Shown piece by piece: positions 43,320 through 52,630 of a stretch of 64,000 nucleotides of DNA. Within the stretch, counting starts at the first letter, position 1; each line of letters opens with the position of its first letter. The stretch comes from Hyphomicrobium_A sp964620915 (GTDB taxonomy: Bacteria; Pseudomonadota; Alphaproteobacteria; Rhizobiales; Hyphomicrobiaceae). The stretch is from contig CAZUKP010000008.1 in assembly GCA_964620915.1 (NCBI GenBank), positions 1 to 64,000 on the forward strand, written 5' to 3'. A program made the position numbers and the translations under genes. The notes under the pieces are model-generated. The model was given only the letters and a program-made list of their open reading frames with translations. It made no database searches and was not told the DNA's origin.

Positions 43320-44063
43320 GTGTCAGTACCGAACGCTTTTCGTTATGGTCTCTTTTATCTGGCCATCCCACTTTTTTGCGCGATCCCCCATGTTGCGGTC
43401 CACGCACAGAACACCACTTGGACCGGCACTGAATCCACTGATTGGTTCGACTCGGACAACTGGAACAACGGCACTCCGGCCTCGAATGACGGGGCCTTTA
43501 TCGATACCACGAGTACCAATGCAACCGTGGTCTCCGATCAGTCGACCAACGGAACGGCGACAGCCACCGACGTTGGCGTTGGCATTAGCAGCACCGGGTC
43601 GTTGACGATCGAGAATGGCGGCGTCCTTGACGTTGGCTCCACCTTTGAAATTGGATTTAACTCAGACAGCACCGGCACGGTCCTCATCACGGGCTCCGGT
43701 TCGACGTTGACCGTTGCCACCCAATTTTCGATGGCCAACTCGGGAACGGCTACGCTCACCGTCTCCGAAGGCGGCTCGTTGGTGGTTGACGGGGAGACGA
43801 CAATTGAACTCTTCACAATCGGAAATGACTCCGATGCGGAGGCAACAATCAATATCGGCAGTGCCTCCGGTGAAACTGCCGTCGCCCCGGGCTCTATTAC
43901 TTCAGCGGCGGATATTGAGATATCCACGGCAAAGTCGGTGACCTTTGTCTTCAATCACACCGACACCGAGACGGATGAATACACATTCTCGCCGGGCATC
44001 GTCGGAGACGCCGACATCAATGTCGAATCCGGCTACACGATCTTCACCGGCGACAACAGATGA
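43320..44063 (+). CDS. Autotransporter passenger-like protein lacking a beta-barrel (truncated)
   Basis: This 247-residue protein starts at GTG 43320 behind a purine-rich AAAAGGGGGGG run. A signal peptide (RYGLFYLAIPLFCAIPHVAVHAQ) leads into a beta-helix passenger. It shows TTWTGTESTDWFDSDNWNNGTPAS, then repeated turns of SLTIENGGVLDVGSTFEIGF, TGTVLITGSGSTLTV and TATLTVSEGGSLVV. It ends in SGYTIFTGDNR, the point where autotransporters usually continue with YTGGT repeats and then the barrel. The stop at 44061-44063 is not followed by further family sequence. It is either a 3'-truncated autotransporter gene or a secreted passenger-only protein. Confidence 0.68.
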   Translation: MSVPNAFRYGLFYLAIPLFCAIPHVAVHAQNTTWTGTESTDWFDSDNWNNGTPASNDGAFIDTTSTNATVVSDQSTNGTATATDVGVGISSTGSLTIENGGVLDVGSTFEIGFNSDSTGTVLITGSGSTLTVATQFSMANSGTATLTVSEGGSLVVDGETTIELFTIGNDSDAEATINIGSASGETAVAPGSITSAADIEISTAKSVTFVFNHTDTETDEYTFSPGIVGDADINVESGYTIFTGDNR

Positions 44064-44190
44064 TGCCGAATCTCATGGCGTTGTCGGCCGATTGCTCGCC
44101 CGATTCTAGTCTCGCCCAGTCTCGTTTTTGATCATCGCGTTTGACTGACACCGGGCACGTGGTCGGCTGGGAACCAGTGAGGTTCGTCTA

Positions 44191-44946
44191 GTGTCGAACG
44201 CTTTTTCCATGAATTCCTATGTTGGCAAGCAGATACTCGCCCTGGTGCGCGAAGGCGACTTTGCTCATGCCGGAGAGGAGGAAGCGATTACGCTGGCGAT
44301 GGACGCGGTGGCGAAGGCTCCCGATCAGCACATTCTCGATGCGGGCTGCGGGCGCGGCGGCACAGCCGCTTATATGCAAGCCCATGGATGGGGGCGGGTG
44401 ACGGGCATCGACGTGGAGCCGAAATCAATTGCCTATGCGCGCGCGACCTATCCAGACGTGACGTTTCAATGCTGCAGGATCGAGGACGTCGCAACGGACC
44501 TGCAAGGGCAGTTCGATGTCGTGACCCTCTTCAACGTGCTTTACGCATTGCCGGATCACGTGGACGGACTGCGTGCGCTGGCCGCGCGGGCGGCGCCAAA
44601 GGCGCGGCTCGTGGTGTTCGATTACGTCGATCTCGGGACCTATCAAGACGCGCCTTTGATCGACTCCGGCAAGCCATTTCTGCCCAACCCACTGAAGCAG
44701 AGCGACCTTGGCGAAACGCTGATGCGAGGAGGGTGGAGATTGCAGGCGGTTAAGGATCTCAACGAGGACTACGCACGCCGGTACGTCGCGCTCGTTGACA
44801 AGATCACTGCTAAGCGCGAAGCGATCGAAGTGTTAGCCGGTGGCGATGCGTTCGCGCACGTGCTCGACCTTTATAGCGGTTTGCTCTCAGCGATCCGGCA
44901 AGGCCGGCTCGGCGGGGCTGTCATCACTGCCGAGAGATCGGATTGA
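44191..44946 (+). CDS. Class I SAM-dependent methyltransferase
   Basis: This 251-residue protein starts at GTG 44191. Motif I ILDAGCGRGGTAAYMQ is near residues 47-62. The acidic residue binding the ribose is in VTGIDVEPKS, and motif II-like FDVVTLFNVLYALP follows, giving a class I Rossmann methyltransferase. The N-terminal YVGKQILALVREGDFAHAGEEEAI is a substrate-cap helix region, as in small-molecule methyltransferases that act on sarcosine-, tocopherol- or phosphoethanolamine-like compounds. The substrate is unknown. It stands alone between two autotransporter-related genes. Confidence 0.87.
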   Translation: MSNAFSMNSYVGKQILALVREGDFAHAGEEEAITLAMDAVAKAPDQHILDAGCGRGGTAAYMQAHGWGRVTGIDVEPKSIAYARATYPDVTFQCCRIEDVATDLQGQFDVVTLFNVLYALPDHVDGLRALAARAAPKARLVVFDYVDLGTYQDAPLIDSGKPFLPNPLKQSDLGETLMRGGWRLQAVKDLNEDYARRYVALVDKITAKREAIEVLAGGDAFAHVLDLYSGLLSAIRQGRLGGAVITAERSD

Positions 44947-45051
44947 GTCAGGACGGCAGTCAATCTGGGGACGGATGCTCCAATTTAGTTGTTTGATGCC
45001 GCCATTCGCCGTTAGCTAGGAGGCGGCCCTGTCCAAATGCAGGAGGCGGCG

Positions 45052-45864
45052 ATGACCTCTGCCAAGGTTCTAGCTTATTCACTGCTCGCATTCGTGTTCG
45101 CGATTCAAGCGCAAGACGCATTGGCCCGAGATTGCAGCGCATCGGTCCTGCGCAATTGTTTTCCTCTGCCGCTGAAGTTCGTTGAGGGTTGGCCCCCTGC
45201 AAATTCTCAAGCCGCGACTCGAACGCTGGCGGCACCCTTCAGCTATATCGATCCGAACGGTTATGTCTGGAAAGTTCCCGCGGGCTTTCGCACCGATGGT
45301 GCGTCCATCCCGCGCGTCTTGCAGCCGATCACGGGCGGGCGCTGGACAAGAGACTACGTTCGCGCCGCGGTCGTCCACGATTACTATATTCGCAAGTGGT
45401 ACAAGTTTCCCTCAGCGGTCCATCGGGTGTTCTATGACGCACTGCTCGCGAGCGGCACCAACGCGTCTTGGGCAAAGCAAATGTATGTTGCCGTCGATAA
45501 CTTCGGGCCGGTCTGGGGCAACAAGCTGCGAACGCGTTGGACTGACCAGGGGCGCCGCCTATGGGACGCAGCCATGCAGCAGGAAGACCGCATGGTGGCG
45601 CACAACAAGCGCTACTCCGAGATGCTCAACGAAGGGTATCGGCAGGTGCAGGAGCGCTATCGCCGCGAGGCGCAGCTCAAACCGCATGAGCGCATGCGGA
45701 TGGTCCAGATCCGCACCGAGCAGGATCTCGCAAGGGTTCTGGGCGATGTCCTCAAGTCAACGATCAATCCTGTTCTGCAAGGTCAGCAAAAGTGCGCCCT
45801 TGGCGCCGATGGGATCTATGATTGCGGGACGGCCGATTTGCGCGAAGGCGGTCGCGGCCGATGA
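45052..45864 (+). CDS. Exported DUF1353 protein
   Basis: This 270-residue protein is counted from ATG 45052, with AGGAGG just upstream. A signal peptide (LAYSLLAFVFAIQAQDALAR) is followed by the DUF1353 domain. FSYIDPNGYVWKVPAGFRTDGASIPRVLQPITGG leads to AAVVHDYYIRKWYKFPSAVHRVFYDALLASG; the conserved FxTDgASiP and HDyly motifs are both present. A C-terminal extension of about 90 residues is helical and charged, ending with two cysteines (KCALGADGIYDCG). DUF1353 resembles phage/prophage-borne proteins and has no known activity; an envelope location is inferred. Confidence 0.85.
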   Translation: MTSAKVLAYSLLAFVFAIQAQDALARDCSASVLRNCFPLPLKFVEGWPPANSQAATRTLAAPFSYIDPNGYVWKVPAGFRTDGASIPRVLQPITGGRWTRDYVRAAVVHDYYIRKWYKFPSAVHRVFYDALLASGTNASWAKQMYVAVDNFGPVWGNKLRTRWTDQGRRLWDAAMQQEDRMVAHNKRYSEMLNEGYRQVQERYRREAQLKPHERMRMVQIRTEQDLARVLGDVLKSTINPVLQGQQKCALGADGIYDCGTADLREGGRGR

Positions 45865-45960
45865 GTTTCGAGGCCGTCGTCACAATTCGGGCTCTGTGAA
45901 GAGAAACCGAAGCTGGGACGCTTCACGTCTCAGATCAATGAGCCAAACAAGCTCACGCGC

Positions 45961-48900
45961 TTAGAACTTCGCGCTGCCTTTGAGGCCGACGGAGTGGATG
46001 TCGGTGTCGTCGCCGAAGTGGCAATCGTAGAAAACGCGGACGTTGGTCTCTCCCGCTGTGATCATCTCAAGACCCGCTGAGAGATCATAAAGCACCTCGT
46101 CTGTGCTGGCGCGAACGCTGAATGGCCCCACGCCGTCCGGTGCGCCCGCAAACGACGCCGAGACCGTCACGTCATCCTCGCTGAACCACGTCACACCGCC
46201 GCGCACGAACGGACGGAAGAGCGTGCCAGCCGTGGTCCACCACTCGGTGCCGACTTCGATCGCGGGTACGAGACTGTAGATCGTCTCGTCATTTCCATGG
46301 ACGTTGAGGCCCGCGCCGTTGGCATAGGACTCGTTGACATCATCGAGGCCGACGTAGGTGGCGGCCGCATCGATCATCGGCTTGAAGAACAGGCTGGGCG
46401 TGCCCATCACGTAGCTGGCGTGCAGCCGGCCCTGGAACACGTCGATGTCGTAGTGCCCGTTGGCCGTTGCGGCAAAGTTGCCAAATGCCATCGGCCGCGT
46501 CGTGTCATACCAGCCGCGCCCCCCGCTCACGATGCCGGCGAGAAGGAGTGCGCCGGGATTGTATTTGAGCGCCACGCCGCCTTGCAGCATTTCGCCGTCG
46601 CTTTTGGCACCCGTGTCGGTATCGAGCGATGTGTTCTGGTAGCCTAGACCGAAGTTCAAGCGCCAGACGGGATCGAGCGCGACCTGCGCACCGCCAGAGA
46701 ACTGCCAGGCTTGCTCGTCAAAGCCGATGTTTTGCGATGTTGCGTCTCGGTCTGTTTCGCGCCACTTGGCGGCTGCCCACACGCACTGGCCTTGTTTGTT
46801 GATGGCGGCCGCATTGCGGCCGTTGATACGGCAGCTCAACAAATTGTTCGAGAAGTCGAGGCTCGCATAGAGCGCAGCCAGCTGCGTGTCGGCATAGATC
46901 TCAGGCGAGAGCTGGTCGAGAGCGTTGGCCGCGGCGCCATCCGACGTCAGATTGGCAAGGCCAGCCAGCACACCGCCGAGCCCGCCGATACCTGCATCGT
47001 AGGCGTCGTTCAAGTTCTCGGCGATGTTCGTCTGGTTCTGATTGAGGCCGGAAACGGCGAAGTTGACGTCCGCAATGAGATGGACTTCTTCGTTTGGCGC
47101 AAAGACCAACTCATAGTTGACAAAGAGGGTGTCAGCGGTGTCAGCGACACTCAGGCCGTTGTTGATCGTGTTACTCGAATCGAGAATGAGGTAATCCGAG
47201 ACTGGAGGAAGACCTGTGACGTTGACCTCGACCGTTCCGGCCAAGTCGGCCGTGCCAGAGACTGTCACGCTGTCAGAAGTCGCACCGTTGAGATCGACGA
47301 CAAAAACGCCGCTGCTTGTTTGCACCAGATTTCCGGTCAAGGATGTCGTCTGCACCACTCCAACGCCACCCGGCGACAGCATGCCGGCGTTGGTCAGAGT
47401 GTTTCCGCGACCCAAATTGGCCGTTGCACCGGAGTTAAACAGACTACCGGCCATGTTGTTAAACACGTTAGCGCCGCTCCCGAGATCGACGTTGCCGGTG
47501 ATGATGCCCGTGTTGTTGACCGTTTCGCTCCCGCTGTCGCCGAGAACAGCAAGACCCGACAAAGCTGACACCTCGCCGGCGTTGTTCAGTTCATTGTCGG
47601 CGCCCGCGCCGAACTGAATACCAACGCCCGAGTCCGAACCGCCTGTCACGCTGCCGGTTAGGATGTTGATGGTGATATCGCCGTTGGTGGTGTCGCCAGA
47701 ACTCATGGCGAAGATGCCTCGGCTGCCGGTGCCTGTGGCCGAGACGATCCCTCCGCTGTTGACAATAACGTTTCCGCCATCGGCTTGAGCCGTGCCAGAT
47801 CCGCCCGTCTCGGCAGAGACAATACTCAGAAGGTGGATGGCATCGGCATTGTCTCCCAGCGTGCCAACGTCACTATTGGTCACCGTTATGACACCGCCTG
47901 CAGCAGTGGCGTCTGTCGTCGAGGCGCTCGCGGTGGCTTCAGCGGAGGTATAGATGCCGTGCGCCTCGATCCCCTCGGTGGTGAGTGTCCCGGTGCTGGT
48001 AATGTCGATAGCGCCGCCGGTTGCGCTGTAGGTCCCCGAACCATGACTTAGAGCGCTAACTCGGGTGTCTACGGAAATGCCGTGGGCAGACGCTCCCAGC
48101 GTGCTGACGTCGGCGCTCGTTACCGTGATTGTGCCGCCATTGGATTGCGCCCCATCCGACCCATAGCCCACAGCAGTAGTTCGAGCTCTCGCGTAGATGC
48201 CCCTAGCATCACTTCCAAGTGTGCTGATATCAGCGCTCGTCACCGTGATGTCACTGCCGTTGGCCGTGGAGCCTGCCCCGTTGGAGGCGGGGGAGGAACT
48301 CGCCGTTCCACGGGCAAAGATTCCTATGGAGCTGCTACCCTGCGTGGTGATGGTTCCGGTGCTGATAATGTCGATGGCGCCCGCGGTTGCGCTGATTGTC
48401 CCCGACACTTCACCTAACGCCGAAGCGAAGTTTTCCCCGAAAATGCCGTAGGCACTATTCCCCGTCGTGCCGACATTTTCGCTCGTCACCGTGACATCAC
48501 CGCTAGTCGCTATCGCGTCGCTTGCGTTAAGAGTCGTCGTGTAGGCGCTGGCGGCGCCACTGGCGTAAATACCGGTAGCAGAGTCACCCCCCGTGGTGAT
48601 GTTACCGGTGTGGGTGATCTCAACGGCACCGCTCGTGCCTTCCGCTGCGCCTGAACCAGAGTAAATCGCAAAACCATATGTTGCCGCGACTATGCCGTAT
48701 GCCGTATCTCCGACCGTGGTGATGGTGCCGGTGCTATCCACCGTCACGGGACCGGTTCCTGCTGAATTGCCGGCGACGATGTTGGATGTTGAAGCCAGGA
48801 TTCCAGCCGCGTCTGTCGTGCTGATGCCTGGGATGCCGGTTGTGTCGCTGTGGATTGTGATGCTGCCACCGCTTGTGCTGGTGAAGTCAATTCCTTCCAC

Positions 48901-49272
48901 CCCCGCATTCGGCGCGATGATTGCACCGTCGAGCCCCATGAGGATGAGGGTGTCGTAGCTCGGGCTGGTCAGCTCGATACCCTGTCCGAGATCGCCAGCG
49001 CCGACCGTCCCAGTGCAGGTCACTTCTGTTCCGGAGATGCCATCACAAGGTGGGGTTCCGGGCGCAATCTGTGCTTGGGCGCCGCTCGCGCCAGCAAGAC
49101 ACAACAGCAGCGTGGCAACGAGCGCGAGCAGAGGCGCGCACCTTTGCTGACCGCCCTGTTTCTCAATGCCGAGGCACGCCTGTGTTGTTGTGTTCACGCC
49201 ACCAAGTACCGCGGTGGCACAGGCGTGCCATCCCGGCTTGACGCCCGCGCCGAGCGTCTTGAATGCTGTCAC
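45961..49272 (-). CDS. Autotransporter with repetitive passenger and C-terminal beta-barrel
   Basis: This 1103-residue type V secretion protein has an extended signal peptide of about 68 residues (LLALVATLLLCLAGASGAQA before cleavage). The passenger, to about 730, is a Thr/Ser/Gly/Asp-rich beta-helix. It has tandem units of roughly 45-60 residues of the form 'GGxIxVTSxDVSTLGxxAxGIxxxxxxxA' (for example ITVTSADVSTLGASAHGI). LTNAGMLSPGGVGVVQTTSLTGNLVQ, near the end of the passenger, is typical of the autochaperone border. The last about 270 residues are the 12-strand barrel, ending HSVGLKGSAKF with the required C-terminal phenylalanine. Adhesion or aggregation is the usual role, inferred only. 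Confidence 0.92.
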   Translation of the reverse strand: MTAFKTLGAGVKPGWHACATAVLGGVNTTTQACLGIEKQGGQQRCAPLLALVATLLLCLAGASGAQAQIAPGTPPCDGISGTEVTCTGTVGAGDLGQGIELTSPSYDTLILMGLDGAIIAPNAGVEGIDFTSTSGGSITIHSDTTGIPGISTTDAAGILASTSNIVAGNSAGTGPVTVDSTGTITTVGDTAYGIVAATYGFAIYSGSGAAEGTSGAVEITHTGNITTGGDSATGIYASGAASAYTTTLNASDAIATSGDVTVTSENVGTTGNSAYGIFGENFASALGEVSGTISATAGAIDIISTGTITTQGSSSIGIFARGTASSSPASNGAGSTANGSDITVTSADISTLGSDARGIYARARTTAVGYGSDGAQSNGGTITVTSADVSTLGASAHGISVDTRVSALSHGSGTYSATGGAIDITSTGTLTTEGIEAHGIYTSAEATASASTTDATAAGGVITVTNSDVGTLGDNADAIHLLSIVSAETGGSGTAQADGGNVIVNSGGIVSATGTGSRGIFAMSSGDTTNGDITINILTGSVTGGSDSGVGIQFGAGADNELNNAGEVSALSGLAVLGDSGSETVNNTGIITGNVDLGSGANVFNNMAGSLFNSGATANLGRGNTLTNAGMLSPGGVGVVQTTSLTGNLVQTSSGVFVVDLNGATSDSVTVSGTADLAGTVEVNVTGLPPVSDYLILDSSNTINNGLSVADTADTLFVNYELVFAPNEEVHLIADVNFAVSGLNQNQTNIAENLNDAYDAGIGGLGGVLAGLANLTSDGAAANALDQLSPEIYADTQLAALYASLDFSNNLLSCRINGRNAAAINKQGQCVWAAAKWRETDRDATSQNIGFDEQAWQFSGGAQVALDPVWRLNFGLGYQNTSLDTDTGAKSDGEMLQGGVALKYNPGALLLAGIVSGGRGWYDTTRPMAFGNFAATANGHYDIDVFQGRLHASYVMGTPSLFFKPMIDAAATYVGLDDVNESYANGAGLNVHGNDETIYSLVPAIEVGTEWWTTAGTLFRPFVRGGVTWFSEDDVTVSASFAGAPDGVGPFSVRASTDEVLYDLSAGLEMITAGETNVRVFYDCHFGDDTDIHSVGLKGSAKF

Positions 49273-49610
49273 GACAACTCCCCCATCTTCGCGCAGATCC
49301 CTGCGCTAAATGGGTATCGATGCTCGCTGCCAACGCATATTGAAGAATCGTCATCGCAGTAATGAGCAGTCCTCATGATTGGTTGCGCGAGATGATACGT
49401 ATGCGGATTCACCCGGCGCCATAGGCATGACCCGATGACACGACGTCACCACGCCGCGAGGGAGCTCTCGTGCGATCTCGCTTGCGAGTTCAGCGATGGC
49501 CCGCCATGTGTTGCGAATCAATCACAACTGGGAAGCAGGCTGACACCAAGCAGGTGCTCGCACCCCTGGAGGGCTTGCACTGAATAGGTGAAGTGACGGA
49601 AGCCGCGCAG
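49273..49610. other. Upstream region of the autotransporter gene
   Basis: This is 338 bp between the autotransporter start and the stop of the GlsB-like gene, both on the reverse strand. ATGAG-cagtc-CTCAT at about 49363-49377 is a small perfect hairpin. No gene or repeat is visible. The autotransporter promoter should lie here. Confidence 0.4.
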
Positions 49611-49868
49611 TCAGCCCCGTCGGAAGAGTCCGATGACGAAGAGCAGCACCACAGCCCCGAGGGTCGCAGCGATGAGATTGCCCATCGTTGATGCGGGGAA
49701 AATGCCAAGCTGCGGAAGAATGTAGCCACCCACGCAAGCGCCGACGATCCCGACAACGAGATTGCCGATGAAGCCGAAGCCGTAGCCTTCGACGAGTTTT
49801 CCAGCGAGCCAGCCGGCAATGATGCCGATTACGATCCAGCCGAGTATGGACATGGGTTCGAGGACCAT
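49611..49868 (-). CDS. GlsB/YeaQ/YmgE-family stress-response membrane protein
   Basis: This 85-residue protein is almost wholly hydrophobic, with three short membrane segments. They read SILGWIVIGIIAGWLAGKLVEG, FIGNLVVGIVGACVGGYILPQLGI and NLIAATLGAVVLLFVIGLFRRG. This is the transglycosylase-associated (GlsB/YeaQ/YmgE) family pattern with G-x-x-x-G packing and a GxxxN-type central motif. AGGGGGT stands 7 nt before ATG 49868; an internal ATG at 49853 is the alternative. The family is linked to general stress but its role is not defined. Confidence 0.9.
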   Translation of the reverse strand: MVLEPMSILGWIVIGIIAGWLAGKLVEGYGFGFIGNLVVGIVGACVGGYILPQLGIFPASTMGNLIAATLGAVVLLFVIGLFRRG

Positions 49869-50057
49869 CAGATTACCCCCTAGTTGGCGTGGCGTGCAGC
49901 GGAGATTGTCTCTCTGTTTCGACGGGAGTGCAAACGATCTTCGCTTCTGGGCGCAGAGATTGGTGAAAAACCCCGCCTAGCCGCTCAGGCCTCATGCTAG
50001 GAAAGATCATAATCGCAGGGAGCCAACCTTAGGATTGCTTGGTTTCAACGGGGAAAA

Positions 50058-50348
50058 ATGTCGAGAGCTTTCATGGCGCAATACAATGCAACAATGATCA
50101 GCGGCACGGAAGATTCCATTCCGGGATCGTATCCTTTCGAAGGGCCGGAGGACCTATTCGAGGCGACGTCGGACAAGATCGTGCACGCCTTTTTCAAGCA
50201 CGTCGACAAGGACATCTTTCATCATCATGTCGACTACGAGGTGAACGCGGTGTCCAGAAACAAGGATACCGGCACCGTGTTGGCGATGGGCGCGCTCGTC
50301 ATGGCAAACGGCAGCGAGTTGCCGTTCGTTCTTCGCATTTCGCGATAA
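50058..50348 (+). CDS. Small conserved-looking hypothetical protein
   Basis: This 96-residue protein has a purine-rich GGGGAAAA immediately before ATG 50058. It has an acidic start and a middle section with FEGPEDLFEATSDKIVHAFFKHVDKDIFHHHVDYEVNAVSR. An alpha/beta end (GTVLAMGALVMANGSELPFVLRIS) follows. The HHH run and alternating pattern do not match any family I recognise. It is divergent from the GlsB-type gene. Confidence 0.65.
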   Translation: MSRAFMAQYNATMISGTEDSIPGSYPFEGPEDLFEATSDKIVHAFFKHVDKDIFHHHVDYEVNAVSRNKDTGTVLAMGALVMANGSELPFVLRISR

Positions 50349-50451
50349 TCAATACGCTCCGCGGGCTCTGCTCAACGACGGAAGCCCGCGCCATCCGGCG
50401 CAGGCTCCCAGCTTCTTGCTAACGATTCAAAGCGTCTTGATCGACCGCTGA

Positions 50452-50934
50452 TCAGTCGTTCGGCATCAAAACCGTGTCGATCACGTGGATCACACCGTTG
50501 GACGCAGCGACGTCGGCGCTTGTGACCGTTGCCTCGTCGATCTTGACGCCCGAAGTCGCATCAACCGTCAGCTCGTCACCTTCGACCGTCTTGGCCATTG
50601 TCTTCTTGCCCGCGATGTCGCCAGACATGATCTTCGACGGAACGACATGATAGGTCAGGATGGCGACGAGTTTTTCTTTGTTCTCGGGCTTCAACAAATC
50701 CTCAACGGTGCCTTTGGGCAGCTTTGCGAACGCCGCGTCGGTCGGCGCAAAGACCGTGAACGGGCCCTTGCCCTTAAGCGTATCGACCAGGCCGGCGGCC
50801 TTGATGGCGGTGACGAGTGTATTGAACGATCCCGCCTCGACGGCAACGTCGACGACGTCCTTCGTCTCAGCGCGTGCGCTGGCAATTGGCAACGTCAGGG
50901 CTAAAGCAATCGCAGCAAACGTACCAAGCTTCAT
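50452..50934 (-). CDS. Exported fasciclin-domain protein
   Basis: This 160-residue protein is counted from ATG 50934 behind GAGGAG. A signal peptide (LGTFAAIALALTLPIASARA) is followed by one complete FAS1 domain. It has DVVDVAVEAGSFNTLVTAIKAAGLVDTL, then the H1 box GKGPFTVFAPTDAAFAKLPKGTVEDLL, AILTYHVVPSKIMSGDI, and the H2 box SNGVIHVIDTVLMP. Bacterial single-FAS1 proteins are secreted or periplasmic and mediate adhesion or are of unknown function. It stands alone, upstream and divergent from ada. Confidence 0.93.
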   Translation of the reverse strand: MKLGTFAAIALALTLPIASARAETKDVVDVAVEAGSFNTLVTAIKAAGLVDTLKGKGPFTVFAPTDAAFAKLPKGTVEDLLKPENKEKLVAILTYHVVPSKIMSGDIAGKKTMAKTVEGDELTVDATSGVKIDEATVTSADVAASNGVIHVIDTVLMPND

Positions 50935-51196
50935 GATGGAACTCCTCGAATTTCTATGACGATTTAGGGGTGCATTGTTCGCCCGCACACGGTCAAAGAG
51001 ACGTCACAAAAGCGTGCGCCTCGCCAACACGTGCGCTGGATGACGGGGTTACGATCTTTCCGCGCGGTCAGATCACTGCGACATTCTGTGTTGCCCAGAC
51101 CAGTCCTGGGAAATTCCACAGCAAGAAACGGATCGCGTGCGGCGATATGGTATGCTCAGCTGGCGGTGATGGTCGTGTCGTGGGCACCGATCGTCA

Positions 51197-52321
51197 TTGA
51201 CCTTGTCGCCAACGAAGGACAGCGAGAACGCAGTGGTGGTTCGCACGCCGGCAGCATTGCAGACCCGTAAGTCGCGCAAAGGCGACGACGCCCACTGGGA
51301 CGCTGTCGTGGCGCGCGACGCCTCGTGCGATGATCGGTTCTTCTATGCGGTAACGACGACGCGCGTGTATTGCCGGCCGTCATGCGGCGCGCGGTTGCCA
51401 AAGCGCGAAAACGTGAGGTTCTTTGCCTCCGGTATGGATGCCGAGGCCGCCGGGTTCCGGCCCTGCAAGCGATGCAAGCCGGATGGAACATCGCGTGCGG
51501 TCGAGACGACACAAAAAATCGCTCTTGCGTGCCGATTGATCGAAACGGCCCAGACCGCGCCGGCGCTTGAAGATCTGGCAAAGGCGTGTGGTCTCAGTCC
51601 GCATCACTTTCATCGCGTGTTCAAGGCGGTCACCGGAGTGACGCCGAAGGGGTACGCGATGGCGCACAGACAGAAGCGCATCCGCGAGACTCTGAAGACG
51701 GGCGGAAGCGTGACGGAAGCAATCCACGAAGCAGGCTTCAACTCGAGTGGACGCTTTTATGCGGATGCGACACGCATGCTTGGCATGAGCCCGGCAGATT
51801 ATCGCGCGGGCGGCAAGAACGCGCGGCTGCGATTTGCCGTTGGCAAGTGTTCGCTTGGGTCGGTCCTCGTGGCCGCAAGCGAACAGGGTATCTCGGCAAT
51901 TTCTTTCGGAGACGATCCAGACGCACTCGTGCGCGCGCTTCAAGATCGGTTTCCGCAAGCAGAGCTCTTCGGCGGTGATGGCGCATTCGAGCAGGTGGTC
52001 GCGCGCGTTGTTGGCTTCGTCGACGATCCGGCCAACGGCATGGACCTTCCACTCGATGTGCGCGGGACGGCGTTTCAACATCGCGTCTGGAAGGCGCTGT
52101 GCAAGATCCCGCCAGGCTCAACCGCGACCTACGCCCAGATTGCCAAACGTATCGGCAACCCGAAAGCCGTGCGCGCAGTGGCTCAAGCATGCGCGGCAAA
52201 TCCGCTCGCGGTGGCGATCCCCTGTCATCGTGTTGTCAGAACGGACGGAAGCCTTTCGGGCTATCGCTGGGGCGTCGAACGCAAGCGAGCGTTACTTGAG
52301 AAGGAAGCGAAGGACCGCTAA
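51197..52321 (+). CDS. ada: Ada: methyl-accepting transcription regulator / O6-methylguanine-DNA methyltransferase
   Basis: This 374-residue bifunctional repair protein has three parts. The N-terminal zinc domain has four cysteines, in VYCRPSCGARLPKRENVRFF and RPCKRCKPD, one of which accepts methyl groups from phosphotriesters. An AraC-type helix-turn-helix region follows (LEDLAKACGLSPHHFHRVFKAVTGVTPKGY, then ITEAIHEAGFNSSGRFYADATRMLGMSPADYR-like sequence). The C-terminal methyltransferase carries the active-site motif AIPCHRVVRTDGSLSGYRWG. It repairs alkylated DNA and activates its own regulon. The first codon is uncertain (TTG 51197 or GTG 51233, no strong ribosome site). No alkB gene is adjacent. 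Confidence 0.94.
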   Translation: MTLSPTKDSENAVVVRTPAALQTRKSRKGDDAHWDAVVARDASCDDRFFYAVTTTRVYCRPSCGARLPKRENVRFFASGMDAEAAGFRPCKRCKPDGTSRAVETTQKIALACRLIETAQTAPALEDLAKACGLSPHHFHRVFKAVTGVTPKGYAMAHRQKRIRETLKTGGSVTEAIHEAGFNSSGRFYADATRMLGMSPADYRAGGKNARLRFAVGKCSLGSVLVAASEQGISAISFGDDPDALVRALQDRFPQAELFGGDGAFEQVVARVVGFVDDPANGMDLPLDVRGTAFQHRVWKALCKIPPGSTATYAQIAKRIGNPKAVRAVAQACAANPLAVAIPCHRVVRTDGSLSGYRWGVERKRALLEKEAKDR

Positions 52322-52630
52322 GCGCGGTCCCCCATCGAAAGTGTTTCTTCGTTGCTATGGTTGCGGCTGCGCGTGTGAGCAACTAAGTGTTCGCGAGTGA
52401 TCCTTAAGGACGTCGGCATAACCCGCCGCGGATCGGTGCGAGGCATGAATTTGAGCCAACCAGGACCGTTCATGGGTAACCAATCAGCGAGACTCCGCTC
52501 CGCCTTCCTCAATTCAGATGCAAAATCTGATGTAACAATCGAACCTTCTCAGCGATTGTTCGTTAATCAGTTGCCCATCGTGGTCTGCTTGGCGGCGGGC
52601 CGATAATCCATTTCCCATCGGGGAGGTCTC
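52322..52630. other. Leader region of the egtBD operon
   Basis: These 309 bp between ada and egtB contain the 10-bp palindrome TCCTTAAGGA (52401-52410). They also contain two adjacent hairpins, TCAGAT-GCAAA-ATCTGA (52514-52530) and AACAATCG-N11-CGATTGTT (52534-52560), about 70 nt before the egtB ATG. No gene is visible. Confidence 0.55.
52514..52560. promoter_or_regulatory. Paired hairpins upstream of egtB
   Basis: TCAGAT (52514-52519) pairs with ATCTGA (52525-52530) across a 5-nt loop. AACAATCG (52534-52541) pairs perfectly with CGATTGTT (52553-52560) across 11 nt. The second repeat has the spacing of a dimeric-regulator operator, for example for the TetR-type protein encoded behind egtD; both could alternatively act as RNA hairpins in the leader. 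Confidence 0.45.
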
